Assembly: GCA_024704175.1 (NCBI GenBank)
Contig: CP085629.1
Span: forward strand, 186,001-250,000
Length of the DNA stretch: 64,000 nt
Direction: 5' to 3'
Source of the DNA: Paenibacillus sp. P25
Lineage (GTDB): Bacteria > Bacillota > Bacilli > Paenibacillales > NBRC-103111
Below are positions 37,900 through 50,202 of this stretch, in pieces. Below the pieces are notes generated by a model, which was not told the DNA's origin, searched no databases, and saw only the letters and a program-made list of their open reading frames with translations. Numbering within the stretch: position 1 is the first letter of the stretch; each line of letters opens with the position of its first letter. A program made the position numbers and the translations under genes.

Positions 37900-39377
37900 A
37901 TGAAGATGAAATTTGCAGTGTTGACCGCCACGATGATTTTCGGTTTATCTTCTTTTGTTGTAACAGGTTCCAACAGTGTGAAGGCACAGGAGACTCCCAT
38001 GCTTTTCGAAGCTGAGAACGGTGTGTTGCACGGAGTCGTTGTCGACTCTACAACCACGGGCTACTCCGGCACGGGGTATGTCGGCGGGTTTGACCAGGCG
38101 GATGATTATGTCGAAATGACAGTCACTGTGCCTGCATACGGTCTTTACGATCTTTCAATCGGCTACAGTGCTCCTTACGGCTCCAAGAACACACAGCTTT
38201 TCTTAAACGGGAATTCACTGGGAGAGGTCGCCCTTCAGCAGTCCTCCGGCTTTGCCGAGGCTCCTGCCGGGAAGGTAGTGCTTAACGCAGGGGCGAATAC
38301 GATTCGACTCGTGAACGATTGGGGATGGTATTTTATCGATTACGTGAAAATTCAGCCGGCGACCAAGCGGCCGCCGCATCAAGTTACAAAAGAACTGGTG
38401 AACACGGACGCTTCCAAGGAAACGAAATCTTTATTCAGCTATTTGGTTGATCAGTACAGAAATCATATTCTTTCCGGCCAAGCCGACTACAGCGACCTTG
38501 CTTGGATTAATGATCAAATCGGAAAGAAGCCGGCCATTATTGGTTTCGATTTGATGGATTACTCCCCTTCCCGTGTGGAGCGCGGAGCTTCCTCTCATGA
38601 GATCGAGAATGCTTTGGAATGGGACCGTCTGGGAGGCATTGCAACTGTATATTGGCATTGGAATGCGCCGGCCGGCTTGATCGATCAACCCGGAAAAGAA
38701 TGGTGGCGGGGGTTCTACGCTGACGCAACCACCTTCGATATTGCCCAAGCGATGGGCAATCCGGACTCTCAGGAATATAAATTGCTCGTTCGCGACATCG
38801 ATACGATTGCCGTTCAACTGAAAAAACTGCAGGATGCCAAGATTCCCGTATTGTTCCGACCCCTGCACGAAGCGGAGGGCGGCTGGTTCTGGTGGGGAGC
38901 GAAAGGACCGGAGCCGGCGAAGAAGCTCTATCGCCTGATGTATGACCGCCTGACCCACTATCATCATATCAATAATTTGATCTGGGTATGGAACTCCAAA
39001 TCTCCTGATTGGTACCCTGGCGACGACGTAGTGGACATTATCAGTGTCGATTCTTATTCGCAGGCAGGCGATTATAACCCTGTAAGCGGCAGTTACGACA
39101 GCCTGGTGAATCTTGTGTCTGATAAGAAGCTAGTGGCCCTTGCCGAGAACGGTCCCATTCCGGACCCGGATTTGCTTAAAGTGTATGAGGCATACTGGAG
39201 TTGGTTCATGACGTGGGGGGCAACTTCCTTACCGATGGCGTCCAAAACAGCTTGAGCCATCTGAAGAAAGTGTACAACGACCCTTATGTTATCACCCTCG
39301 ACGAGCTCCCTGGAAACCTAAAGCACTATAAATCCGCAAAAGTCAAGGAGACAAATAACAACGGAGACGACGAATAA
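37900..39377 (+). CDS. Secreted GH26 beta-mannanase with CBM35, frameshift near the 3' end
   Basis: About 491 residues. Signal peptide at 1-30 (LTATMIFGLSSFVVTGSNSVKA). Residues about 33-155 are a CBM35-type sugar-binding module (FEAENGVLHG, WGWYFIDYVKIQP). Residues about 160-470 are the GH26 barrel with the acid/base Glu in FRPLHEAEGGWFWWG and nucleophile Glu in LAENGPIPD. At a run of six G (39215-39220; seven expected) the frame shifts; repaired, it ends NFLTDGVQNSLSHLKKVYN to GDDE at 39377. It cuts mannan outside the cell. AAGGGGTGAG precedes GTG 37897 and ATG 37900; either may start the protein. Confidence 0.9.
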
Positions 39378-39425
39378 AATAGTCTGATGTTATTTCGTCG
39401 GAGTCGCAAGATCTGCAACCACACT

Positions 39426-39465
39426 TAAAGAGGCGTTTGCATCGAGCATTCGCCTCTTTATTTTG
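39426..39465 (+). terminator. Terminator after mannanase gene
   Basis: TAAAGAGGCG (39426-39435) pairs perfectly with CGCCTCTTTA (39451-39460), with inner TGC/GCA pairing, followed by TTTTG. Classic intrinsic terminator. Confidence 0.85.
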
Positions 39466-39576
39466 TGTGTAAAAGAGTTTGCAGTCATTAAAAATAACTA
39501 ATTCGTTTTTTGTTAGGTATATATGAGGGGAGTATGCTAATATAGGAGGAAAAGCCTGCGATGGGGTGGATCTATA

Positions 39577-40632
39577 GTGAGGAAAAAAAAAGTGACAATG
39601 CAGCAAATTGCGGATCAGGTGGGGGTCTCCAAATTTGCAGTATCTCAAGCCTTATCAGGAAAGAACGGCGTAAGTGAGGAAACTCGAACCAAAATCATTC
39701 AAACAGCTTCGGCTTTAGGTTACCGGATTTCCAACCCGTCGCCGTCCGATAAACCGTTAAAACAGAAAGTGGATTTCGATAAGAACAACACAGGGGATCG
39801 TAACACCGTTATTATCCTGATGCCTAATGTCCGGTTTCAAGACAGCAAATCGGGATTTTGGGGTAAAATCGTGTTTAGCGTATCTACCGAACTGGAGAAT
39901 CTGGGCAAAAGAATTATGATGCTGACGGAGCAGAATGCCGAGGGACTAACTAAAATCATCAATCCCGACGCTATTTTAGGTCTAATAGGGGTCGGCTATA
40001 TCGCGAGGCCGTTATTATTGGAAATTCGAAATTCACAAATTCCTTTTGTTTTGGTCGATCACGAGGATCCGCTGATCCCTTGCGATTCTGTCTTTATGAA
40101 TAACTATGACGCCTTCCGTAAGCTAACAACACATCTTTATTCGTTGGGACATACCCATATGCGATTTGTCGGCCCGCCTGCCTATTCACGAAGCTTTCAT
40201 GACAGATGGCTTGGATTCAGAATGATTTTGGAAGAGAATGGACTGAGCTTGCCTCCCTCCGACGATCCGTTTATTGCATACGAGGAAAAAGAGGCGTACG
40301 AATGGCTGGAAAAGAACGTTGATCTCTTGATTGAACGTGAACAACTACCGACTGTATTTGTTTGTGCAAACGACTTTTTTGCCAATATGATGATTGAAAT
40401 TTTACAACAAAGGAATTTGAAAGTTCCTGAAGATGTCTCCGTCACCGGATTTGATAATGCCGAGGATAACAACGATCTCCTTCAATTGACAACAGTCCAT
40501 GTGCCTAATCCATTATTGGGTATCCGTGCGGTTGAAGTACTTCAACAAAGATTAAAGCACCCGGACCGCCCGTTCGAAAAAGTGTTAATTTCCGGTGAGC
40601 TTCTTCTTAGGCAGACCGTCAGGAAAATATAA
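39577..40632 (+). CDS. LacI-family transcriptional regulator
   Basis: Intact, 351 residues. The headpiece KVTMQQIADQVGVSKFAVSQALSG (5-30) is at the N-terminus, and a LacI-type sugar sensor follows (about 75-350; VPEDVSVTGFDNAEDNNDLL). GTG start with GGTGG about 8 bases upstream. It sits between the mannanase and the clan GH-A, GH36 and importer genes and probably controls this galactomannan set, responding to mannose or manno-oligosaccharides. Confidence 0.9.
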   Translation: MRKKKVTMQQIADQVGVSKFAVSQALSGKNGVSEETRTKIIQTASALGYRISNPSPSDKPLKQKVDFDKNNTGDRNTVIILMPNVRFQDSKSGFWGKIVFSVSTELENLGKRIMMLTEQNAEGLTKIINPDAILGLIGVGYIARPLLLEIRNSQIPFVLVDHEDPLIPCDSVFMNNYDAFRKLTTHLYSLGHTHMRFVGPPAYSRSFHDRWLGFRMILEENGLSLPPSDDPFIAYEEKEAYEWLEKNVDLLIEREQLPTVFVCANDFFANMMIEILQQRNLKVPEDVSVTGFDNAEDNNDLLQLTTVHVPNPLLGIRAVEVLQQRLKHPDRPFEKVLISGELLLRQTVRKI

Positions 40633-40647
40633 TGAATTCATTTGAGA

Positions 40648-40678
40648 GAAGGAGGCTGATAGCAGGCCTCTTTCTTCG
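40648..40678 (+). terminator. Terminator after the LacI gene
   Basis: GAGGC at 40652-40656 pairs with GCCTC at 40666-40670, with further A/G to C/T pairing, and TTTCTT follows. Short intrinsic terminator. Confidence 0.6.
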
Positions 40679-40875
40679 TTTCCGCGACCGTTATGATCAC
40701 CGGTATCCATGCTGGCAAATTGGGCATGAAGCATTTCTGAAATTATTTTTTATGTTTTGTTTGTGTTGACATGATTTTACGAGAATAATATAGTTATGTT
40801 GAAACCTAATAATTTGGATAACAAATACAAGAGCGGTACTGAAGTGTCTTAAAGTGATTAAGGAGGAGTTCCTGA

Positions 40876-43800
40876 ATGAACCCGAGATTTGTCGTTTTCT
40901 ATGACGAACACTTTCCGTATGAAGGGGAAAGACCCGATGCGCCGTACCTTGAGCAGCTCCGCAAACAATACAAGGTCGTCGCTGCGGACGCTTTAGCCGA
41001 GGAGCTTGCAAAGGAAGATGTGGAAGTATTTATTCATCTGCACGGCGCTTATTTTCCTAAAGAAGCGTGGGGAGCTGTGCTTTATCATTTGCGACAAGGC
41101 CGAGGGCTACTGTCCATTGGCGGCGCCCCGTTTAAAAAGCCGGTTTATCATGAAAGCGGATTATGGGTTGCGGAACCGGAACAAACCGGATATCATCAGC
41201 GACTGCACATTCACGAAGCGCTTCCGGTTGAGCCTTCTCCAATCGCCAAGCTGGTTCACCATCGCGACATTCCGCTGTTTCGAGGATACGAGAAGCTGTT
41301 TACCATCGAACCTACGTATGGTTTGGCCCTTCATGTGACCCAGTATGACGACCAACCGGGACAATTGGGATCGGCAGGCCCCATGGATGCTCACATTTAT
41401 CCGCCGCTGAAGGGTGTCGGTGCCGCTCCGTTGGAGCGGGAGGTAGCGACTCCCATTGTATTAATCGAGAACACGAAAGGGGATTATGCCGGAGGCCGCT
41501 GGATATTGATCAACCAACCGCTCAGGGAAGCTTTCTGGACGGGAGGAGGAGCAGCGGCGCTTGAGGAATGGGCTCGGTTCATCCATTGGGGAGTCACGGA
41601 ACTATGGCTGAAACCCAATTACGCTTCCTACGAGCCAGGTGACCGGGCAACGCTGTCCCTGCAGTTACAACGTCTCGGGCCTCCTTCCGATTTGCAAATC
41701 GACTGGACACTTCAACTGCGGGTAATGAAAGCGAAGGATTCCACTGTGGAGAAGCCTGCGCCGGATTTCATCTATCGTCCGGAACAATTCGACACGATCT
41801 GGGAAACGGAAACGGGAATGAAGGCTTCCAGAGAGCTTCAGTTCCGTAAAGTTCACATTCCCATAGCGATTGAAGCGGGCTTCTACACAGTAGAGTGCGA
41901 AGCGGTATCTTCTCTTGGCGAAACAAGGTCGCTGCGTCAAGGCTTCTGGGGCTTTGATACCGAACTGCTCACCCGGGGGGATTTCTTGACCTGTGACCGC
42001 GACTACTTTTGGAAAGGGGGAGGCCCCTTCCGGTCGTGGGTATGACTTACATGACAAGCGACGTCGCTCGTAAATATTTGTTTCTGCCGAATGCAGCTGT
42101 ATGGGACAGGGATATGGCACAAATGAAGCGTGCAGGTATCAATATGATACGTACCGGTATCTGGACGGCTTGGCGGCAAGTGATGTTTATCGACGGGCAT
42201 GCCTATGAGGAAGTACTGCGTGCCATAGATGCATTTATCCTGACGGCCAAGCGTTACGATTTGGAATTGACTTTTAATTTCTTCGCCTTCACTCCGGAAG
42301 CTTGGGAGGGGCTCAATCCTTACCTTGATCCGCGCAGTATAGAGGCACAGAAACGTTTTATAGCCTCGATTGTTTCACGTCATGCCGAATCCAAGCATGT
42401 GCACTGGGATTTAATAAACGAACCGTCCATGTTTGATCCCAAAAGAGTGTTTAGCGGGCCCCGCTCCGCACATGACAAATTCGAGCGGGCTGCATTTATT
42501 GATTTCTTGAAGGAACGTCACGGCTCGCTTCGCCGCTTGCAGGAACGTTGGAATATGACTACGGAACAGTCGCCTTCTTTCGAAGCGGTAAAGCTGCCTG
42601 AGCAAGATGAGATCGGCATGAATACGACGGAAACGCTCGAGAAGAAGGGCGGTCCATGGCTCGATTATACGTTGTTTACGATGGAAATGCATAACCGTTG
42701 GGCGAAGCAGCTGATGGATACGATCCGTGATATTCAGCCGCGGCAGTTGGTGACCGTTGGACAGGATGAAGCTCTCGGGGCACAGCGGCCGTCACCGTTT
42801 TTCTATGCATCGGCGGTTGATTATACGACCGTACATACTTGGTGGTTAATGGATGATCTGGTGTGGGACGGAATATTCTCAAAGGACACTTACAAGCCGA
42901 ACGTCATTCAAGAAACGGGCATTATGTATGTAGAGACACCGGACGGACGGGCAAAAAGGAGCGAGCTTGAGCTTCGCAACATACTGGAGCGCAAGTATGC
43001 GTATGCTTTTTCGACCGGAGGCGCAGGAGCGGTTCAATGGATTTGGAATATTAATTTCTATATGAACAATATTAATGAATCGCACATCGGCGCTCTTCGG
43101 GCTGACGGAACGGAGAAGCCGGAGGCGAATGTTTCATACGACTTCGGCGCATTCATGAATGAGATTCGTGACTTATTCGTCGCCCGCGAGCTCGAAGAAG
43201 TTGCCGTCGTTTTCCCGTATTCCAATGATTTTTCCAACCGCAAGCTGGCAGGTGAAGCCACCGCGAGGGCTATACGTACGCTTTCGTACGAAATGAATGT
43301 GCATGCGAGGGGGATAGGCGAGTACCATCTTCAATCGCTGCAAGACTACAAGCCGAAGCTGATCCTTGTTCCGAGTGCCCACAACATCAGCGATGAAGCG
43401 CTGAAAACATTGGCTGATCACGTGCGAGAGCATGGCGGCACGCTGCTCATTACAGGCCCGGTCGGACTCGATGCCTACTGGCGTCCTGCTGCCAGATGGG
43501 AAAATGAACTCGGGGCAGGAGCGGTTACGAACCTTCGCCGTGAGGAGTCGCTGTTGCTGGAAGGGCGTCTCTACCCGGTTTCATTCGCCGGCGACCGGAT
43601 TGCGGATTCCAACAAGCAGCTTCTCCGGGAAGAAGGTAGTCAAGGTGCGACCAAGATCGTTACAGCAGCATGGGGAGCCGGGCATATCGTCTGGTGTCCG
43701 CTTCCTCTTGAGCTGAATGATCGTACCGAAGTGCTGTGCGATCTATATCGTTATGCCGGACGACTGGCAAAGCTTCGTCAGGAGCTGGAATGGCTGGAGG

Positions 43801-44033
43801 GCGGCGGGCACGCCGGCGTGTACGGCCGAAAGCTAAGCTACAGCAACGGTTTCCTATTTATTTTCGTATCGGAATACAGCCATTCCGCCCCACTCCGGAT
43901 CAAGGATCCTGTTACGGAACGTACCTATTCTTTTACTCTGGAAGCCGAGCGGACGGTTATGTTTGCCGCGGACAAGAACGGCGAAATCATTGCGGTTTAC
44001 CGACCGAATGAAGTAGATATTTCTATATTGTGA
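40876..44033 (+). CDS. Large clan GH-A glycoside hydrolase (probable beta-mannosidase or galactosidase), one frameshift
   Basis: About 1052 residues, no signal peptide, cytoplasmic. An N-terminal region (1-390) of unclear function, with FFYDEHFPYEGE-like start, precedes a TIM barrel (about 395-760) bearing HWDLINEPSMFD (acid/base Glu) and NVIQETGIMYVE (nucleophile Glu), then a glutamine amidotransferase-like domain (about 775-920, as in GH42-type proteins) and a small C-terminal domain. The frame breaks at five G (42016-42020; six expected). It stands between mannanase and alpha-galactosidase, so a beta-mannoside-cleaving role is likely. The family could be GH42, GH5 or GH164-like. Confidence 0.75.
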
Positions 44034-44050
44034 GCTTGAATTTGTTAAGA

Positions 44051-44093
44051 AAAAAAGCCTAGCGCGGGTTGTTTCCTGACGTTAGGCTTTTTT
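44051..44093 (+). terminator. Terminator after the GH-A gene
   Basis: AAAAAAGCCTA pairs with TAGGCTTTTTT around a GC-rich loop, directly after the stop codon. Clear intrinsic terminator; may work in both directions. Confidence 0.85.
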
Positions 44094-44244
44094 AGCTGAT
44101 TCATATATTTGTTGTCAATTTGTTAGGTGATTATTTCATAACAAAAAGGCTAAAAATATACCAAACGTTATTTACAAAGGTTTGGAACTAATGCTACAAT
44201 GGAAAAGTGAAGGAAAGCAAATCAAGAAACCAAAAGGAGTAGTA

Positions 44245-46432
44245 ATGAAGACGATGCAAACGTTAGGAACCTTAAGCAACCTGATAGACGTGAATGAGAA
44301 GGAAGGCTGGTTTCACCTTCATTCGAAGGAATGCAGTTATATCATACAAATTCACCCTCTGGGGTACCCCCTTCATGTATATTGGGGCACGAGGCTGCAC
44401 GATCCTGTTGAAGTTGAAACGATCATTCCCGATTTCGCCCAAGAAACTAACCTGGATAAGCTTCCGCAGGAATACCCGCAGTACGGTTCGGGAGACTTTA
44501 GAAATCCGGCTTATCAAGTGGTTCTCGAAGACGGAAGCAGAATAACCGAGCTAAGATATAAATCCTATCGGCTGTTAAAGGGGAAGCGGCCGTTGACAGG
44601 GTCGCCGGCAACCTACGCGGAAAACGATTCCGAAGCGATGACGTTGGAGCTTGAGCTCGAGGATTCTTTTTCAGGCTTGGACGTCGTACTCTCCTATACT
44701 ATATTTGCGGAGTTCAATGTAATTGTCCGTTCAGCGCGCTTTTTCAACAGAGGAGTGAAAACGCTTAAACTTTTGCGGGCGCATAGTGCAAGCTTGGATT
44801 TCCAGAGCGGGGTATACGATGCGGTATACCTGTCGGGGGCGTGGACCAGAGAAGCATCGATTCAACGCAGCAGGCTAAATCCCGGCACCTTAAGAATTGA
44901 AAGCCGCCGAGGCATGAGCGACCATCAGTTGAATCCTTTTCTCGCGCTTGTCGCTCCTGATGCCAATGAACATTACGGTGAGGTTTACGGATTCAGCTTT
45001 GTATACAGCGGCAACTTTTCGATCGATGCTGAAGTCGATTCCATGAATTCCACACGTGTTACGGTTGGGATTAATTCGTTTGACTTCTCTTGGAGATTGC
45101 TTCCCGGAGAGGAGTTTCAAACGCCGGAAGTGGTCATGGCTTATTCCAAAGCAGGACTTGGAGAAATGTCCAGAACCTATCATCGCTTGTATCGAACCCG
45201 GCTTTGCAGAGGAGCCTATCGTGATCGGAATCGCCCGATCCTGGTAAACAACTGGGAGGCGACATACTTTCACTTTGATGCGGAAAAGTTGGAGGAGATC
45301 GCAAAGGCAGGAGGAGAGCTGGGGATTGAGCTTTTCGTGCTGGATGACGGCTGGTTCGGCAAACGCGATGACGATAAAACGTCTTTAGGAGACTGGGTCG
45401 AGCACAGTAAGAAGTCGCCCCTTGGTCTGCAGGATCTGTCCCGTCGGATCCAACAGCACATACCGCAGTTCGGGTTATGGGTGGAACCTGAGATGGTTTC
45501 CCCTGACAGCGATTTGTATCGAAATCATCCGGACTGGTGTTTGCATGTAGAGGGGCGCCGCCGGACGGAAGCGCGGACTCAACTCGTGCTCGATTATTCC
45601 AGGCAGGAGGTCGTGGACTATATATTTCAGGCTTTAAGCGACGTGTTTACAAGAGCTCAGGTTACATATGTGAAATGGGATATGAATCGCGGGTTGACGG
45701 AGATCGGCTCGGCCGGCCGTGAGCCGGAACGGCGAGCAGGAGACCGCACACCGGTACGTTCTGGGATTGTATCAGCCGCTTGAGCGATTAACAACCCGTT
45801 TCCCTCACATCCTATTTGAGAATTGCGCCAGCGGCGGCGGCAGATTCGATCCGGGAATGCTATACTATATGCCCCAAACTTGGACGAGCGATAATACGGA
45901 TGCGGTCGAACGGTTGAAAATACAATACGGAATAAGTCTCGTCTACCCCATTAGCACGATCGGGGCTCATGTGTCGGCGGTGCCGAACCATCAGGTGGAC
46001 CGTATTACTCCGCTTGCTACCAGAGGTCATGTAGCGATGTCCGGTAATTTCGGTTACGAGCTTGATTTAACGAAGCTGACCGATGAGGAGAAAGAACTGG
46101 TCAGATTTCAGGTAGACCATTACAAACGGCATCGTTCACTGGTGCAAAAAGGGGACTTTTACCGGCTCCTCAGCCCGTTTGAAGGGAATTCGACTTCCTG
46201 GATGTTCGTTTCCGAAGATCGAAAGGAAGCGTTAGTGTTTTATTTCCGTGTGCTGGCGGAAGCCAATATGCCATCCGCAAAGTTGAAGCTGCAAGGGCTG
46301 GACCCGAATTATGTCTATAAACTGACGGAAACGAGTGAAAGGATCGGAGGCGACCGGCTGATGTTCGCGGGGCTTTCTATACCTAGTCTGAAAGGCGATT
46401 ATGCAAGTATTTGCATCCACCTGGAGGCATGA
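44245..46432 (+). CDS. GH36 alpha-galactosidase, one frameshift
   Basis: About 729 residues, cytoplasmic. An N-terminal beta-sandwich (1-330) with PEYPQYGSGDFRNP is followed by a barrel with NNWEATYFHFDAEKL, LDDGWFG, VKWDMNR (nucleophile Asp) and TSDNTDAVERL (acid/base Asp), plus FENCASGGGRFD. These are the GH36 hallmarks. The frame breaks near 45720, at EIGSAG, and continues as LSRNGEQETAHRYVLGLY. ATG 44245 follows AAAGGAG. It removes galactose side chains from imported galactomanno-oligosaccharides. Confidence 0.92.
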
Positions 46433-46460
46433 TATCCATACTTGAAAGGGGTTGAGTCGG

Positions 46461-47422
46461 TTGGCAGAAGGATCAACCGTTATCACATCTTCCGAAAAAC
46501 CCAAAAATAAGCGATCCGTATGGGCGACAGCTCTGGAACAAAAATATTTATTTCTGATGTCGTCGCCTTTTTTACTTTGGATTATTGTTTTTAACTACGT
46601 TCCTCTTTGGGGCTGGTTGATGGCATTTCAAAAGTTTCGGCCCGGCGTACCTTTCAGTCAGCAGCAGTGGGTGGGGCTGGACAACTTTATTCAGTTGTTC
46701 TCGGATCCTCAATTTTACCTGGTTCTAAGAAATACGCTGGCCATGAGTTTCATGGGGCTTCTTTGCCGGCTATACCGTTCCGATCCTTTTCGCCATACTG
46801 CTGAATGAAATTCGGTTGGTCGCGTTTAAGCGTACCATGCAGACGATCTCCTATTTGCCGCATTTTGTTTCCTGGGTCGTCGTTGCAGGCTTGATTTCGA
46901 AAATGCTGGCGGTCGACGGCGGAACCGTAAATGCCATTTTGCTCGGCCTTCATATCATCGATAAACCGATACAGTTTCTGGCGGTCGGAGAATGGTTCTG
47001 GGGTATCGTTACCTTATCGGATCTATGGAAAGAAATGGGCTGGAATTCGATCATCTATTTGGCGGCGATCTCGGGGATTGATCCGGAATTGTATGATGCG
47101 GCCAAAGTTGACGGGGCAGGCAGGTTTAGACGAATCTGGCATATTACGCTGCCCGGGATCCGTTCTACCATCATGATTCTGATGATCATGTCCATCGGCT
47201 GGCTTACCAGTATCGGTTTTGAAAAGCAATTTTTACTCGGCAACCCGATTGTTCAAGATTATTCCCAAGTGCTTGATCTGTATGTGCTGAATTACGGGAT
47301 CAAGTTAGGCAGATTCTCTTACGGTACGGCTATCGGCATTGTCAACACGCTCGTCAGCATAACCTTGCTTGCTGCTTGCCAACGGGCTCTTTAAGCGATG
47401 GACTAAAGAAAGCGTATTTTAG
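46461..47422 (+). pseudogene. Carbohydrate ABC permease (LplB-like), two frame breaks
   Basis: About 321 residues when repaired. The N-terminus (ALEQKYLFLMSSPFLLWII) runs to SFMGLL near 46760, then continues in another frame as YTVPILFAILLNEIRLVAFKR, with EAA loop YDAAKVDGAGRFRRIWHITLP. Near 47377 an extra base hides the true end ANGLFKRWTKESVF at 47422. TTG starts at 46452 and 46461 are both possible; 46461 is better spaced from AAAGGGG. Partner of the permease 15 bases downstream. Both breaks lie in otherwise conserved sequence. Confidence 0.83.
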
Positions 47423-47436
47423 AAGGAGATGTGAAC

Positions 47437-48339
47437 ATGGGGACTAGAATCAGGGGTCAAGTGATAGATATCGTATTTGATTGCTTTCTCTACCTGTTCA
47501 TGATATTGGTGGGAATTGTCACGCTGTATCCATTTTTGAATGTGCTTGCCATCTCATTCAACGATGCGGTGGATACCGTAAGGGGAGATATATACTTATG
47601 GCCTCGTTCCTTTACTTTGAACAATTACAAAGAAATCTTCATGTATAACCATTTGATTGTCGCTTTCCAAAATTCAGTGCTACGTACAGTGATGGGTACG
47701 CCGCTTGGCGTCTTTAGCTCGGCGACAGTCGCCTACGTGCTCAGCCGGAAAGACTTTATTGCCAGAAAGCAGATTTCGCTTATTTTCGTCCTCACGCTTT
47801 ACTTTTCAGGCGGCCTGATTCCGGTTTATATGCTGATGCGTGACTTGCATTTGATGAACAGCTTCCTGGTATACATTTTGCCGGGAATCGTAAGTGCCTG
47901 GAATATTTTTTTAATCCGTTCGTATATTGACGGATTGCCGTACAGCTTGCAGGAGTCGGCCAAGATGGACGGGGCCAACGATTTAACCATATATTTGCGA
48001 ATTATATTGCCATTATGCAGTCCCGTACTTGCTACCGTAGCGCTGTTCATCGCCGTAGGCCAATGGAATTCTTGGTTTGACACGTATTTGTATAATAGCA
48101 GCAAGCCAACGCTTACGACACTCCAATACGAGCTCATGAAAATATTAGCGAACACTTCTGCAGGGAGCAGCAGCGCCGATCTTGCGAGAAGCGGCAATCC
48201 GGCCTTATCGACGCGAGTGTCGCCGGAGTCCATCCGGGCAGCGATCACGATTGTAGCTACTCTGCCTATCCTTGTTGTCTATCCGTTTCTTCAAAAATAT
48301 TTCGTTCAAGGTTTAACGCTCGGAGCAGTAAAGAGTTAG
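47437..48339 (+). CDS. Carbohydrate ABC permease (YtcP-like)
   Basis: Intact permease of 300 residues. Six membrane segments (first VDCFLYLFMILVG-like), coupling loop QESAKMDGANDLTIYLRIILP, C-terminus KYFVQGLTLGAVKS. AAGGAGAT precedes ATG 47437 by about 7 bases; the GTG at 47431 is too close to it. Forms the channel with 46461. Confidence 0.9.
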   Translation: MGTRIRGQVIDIVFDCFLYLFMILVGIVTLYPFLNVLAISFNDAVDTVRGDIYLWPRSFTLNNYKEIFMYNHLIVAFQNSVLRTVMGTPLGVFSSATVAYVLSRKDFIARKQISLIFVLTLYFSGGLIPVYMLMRDLHLMNSFLVYILPGIVSAWNIFLIRSYIDGLPYSLQESAKMDGANDLTIYLRIILPLCSPVLATVALFIAVGQWNSWFDTYLYNSSKPTLTTLQYELMKILANTSAGSSSADLARSGNPALSTRVSPESIRAAITIVATLPILVVYPFLQKYFVQGLTLGAVKS

Positions 48340-48406
48340 GCCGACACGGTATTAACAGAATGCTTCTATTACTACATAAAAAGAATAAACTGGGGAGGGT
48401 ATGCGA

Positions 48407-50081
48407 ATGGATATGAAAAGAAAGTGGGGCGCAGCTCTTATCGCGGTGGCCTTGATAACCACAACTGCCTGTACAGGCAACAACTCAACGGATGACAAAG
48501 GCGGAACGGCAAATGGGGAAAAGAAGCCAGTTACATTCACGATGTTCAGCGCAGATATGAATTCTAACTATGAGAATATGCAAAGTCCGGTGGGGAAGAA
48601 GATTACGGAGCTTACGGGCGTTACATTGAACATCGATTATCCTGTAGGCGATCCGAAAGAGAAAATTGCCTTGATGGCGGCAAGCGGGGAGTATCCGGAT
48701 CTTATCTTCGCCAAAAATGACGTCAATATGCTTGTTAACGCCGGGGCGCTTATCGACCTTACGCCGCTCATCGAGAAATACGGACCGAATATTAAGAAGC
48801 TTTACGGTTCTTACCTGGATCGTTTGAAGTGGAGTATAGAGGACCCGTCCATCTATTATTTAGGAACCTACGGTGTCAATGAACAGCAGTGGGAGCCGAA
48901 AGACGGATTTATGCTTCAACATCAAGTCGTGAAAGAACTGAATTATCCGAGCATCAAGACGGTGAACGATTTCGAGAACGCCATTAAATCGTATATGGAA
49001 AAGCACCCGACGGTAAACGGCCAACCGACCATCGGCCTTACGCTGATTGCCGAAGATTGGAGAATCGCCCAAAGTGTGACGAACCCGGCCTTATTCGCCA
49101 CTGGCGGCTCCGATGACGGGGAATGGTACATTGACGATAAAACGAAAAAACCGGTGTTCCATTATACGCGTCCGGAAGAAAAGGAGTATTTCAGATGGCT
49201 CAATCATATGTATGCGACGGGGCTATTGGATAAGGAAAGCTTTACGCAAAAATACGATCAGTATAAAGCGAAGATCGCCTCCGGGCGGGTACTGGGCCTT
49301 ATCGATTCCAAATGGCAGTATGCGGAGCCTGAACAAGCCTTGAAGCAGGCAGGCAAACCGGAGTTAACCTATGGTATGTATCCCGTAACCTTGAACGAAA
49401 GCTTTAAGAACCGAAATTTCCAAAATGCAGGCTATTCGGCGTACCCTTGGTGTTAGTATATCGAAATCGGCAAAGGATCCTGTGGCTATTATTAAATTTT
49501 TAGATTGGCTCTGTTCGGATGAAGCGCAGATCTTAAACTCATGGGGTATTGAAGGAATTCATTACAAGATCGAAAACGGTAAACGGGTCATCCCGCCGGA
49601 TGTGATGGTCGCCCGCACGAACGATCCGCAATTCGGCAAAAAAACAGGGATCGGAGTATACGGATATCCGTTTCCTTACTACGGTGACGGTGTGAAAGAT
49701 CCGACAGGACAAACTTATTCGATCAAGAGCGAACAGCAAATCATGGACAGCTACTCTGCGCCGGAGAAGGAAGTGCTTTCCAAATATAATGCGAAGATGT
49801 GGAGGGATTTGTTCCCGAAAGCGTCGGAATTTCCCGTTAAACCATGGGGAGCCGCTTGGCAAATCAATATTCCGCAAGATACAGACGGTGCCGTGATCAT
49901 GAAGAAGCTGCAGGAAATTGTGAGGAAGCGTGTCCCGGAAATGATTATGAAATCTCCCGACCAATTTGATGCGATTTGGGATGCTTTTCAGAATGATATG
50001 GATAAAGCCGGCGTGCACAAGCTGGAAGCACAGTTTGAAGGGCTATTGAAGGACAGAATGGAACTTTGGGGGACGAAGTAA
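48407..50081 (+). CDS. Extracellular sugar-binding lipoprotein, one frameshift
   Basis: About 558 residues. Signal peptide with lipobox TTACT (Cys near residue 24). Body typical of LplA-like binding proteins (FTMFSADMNSNYENMQSPVG; YIGTYGVNEQQ-like LGTYGVNEQQW). An extra T near 49447 breaks the frame at SAYP; it continues as GVSISKSAKDPVAIIKFLDW to ELWGTK. GGGGAGGG precedes; 48407 gives the best spacing, 48401 is also possible. It presents manno-oligosaccharides, by inference, to the permeases just upstream. Confidence 0.87.
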
Positions 50082-50131
50082 CCAAGAAGGAAATAGGATG
50101 CGGGCTGGACTGAACCGGAAAATGGTCTCTA

Positions 50132-50175
50132 AAAAATATTTCGTGAGCCAAGTCGGCTCACGAAATATTTTTGGA
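50132..50175 (+). terminator. Strong terminator closing the galactomannan operon
   Basis: An 18-bp perfect stem (50132-50149 with 50155-50172) around a 5-base loop ends in a T run. It follows the binding-protein stop by 50 bases and precedes the SLH gene. Confidence 0.92.
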
Positions 50176-50202
50176 TGAAAAAAGACAGGGGAGCGTCGCA
50201 GT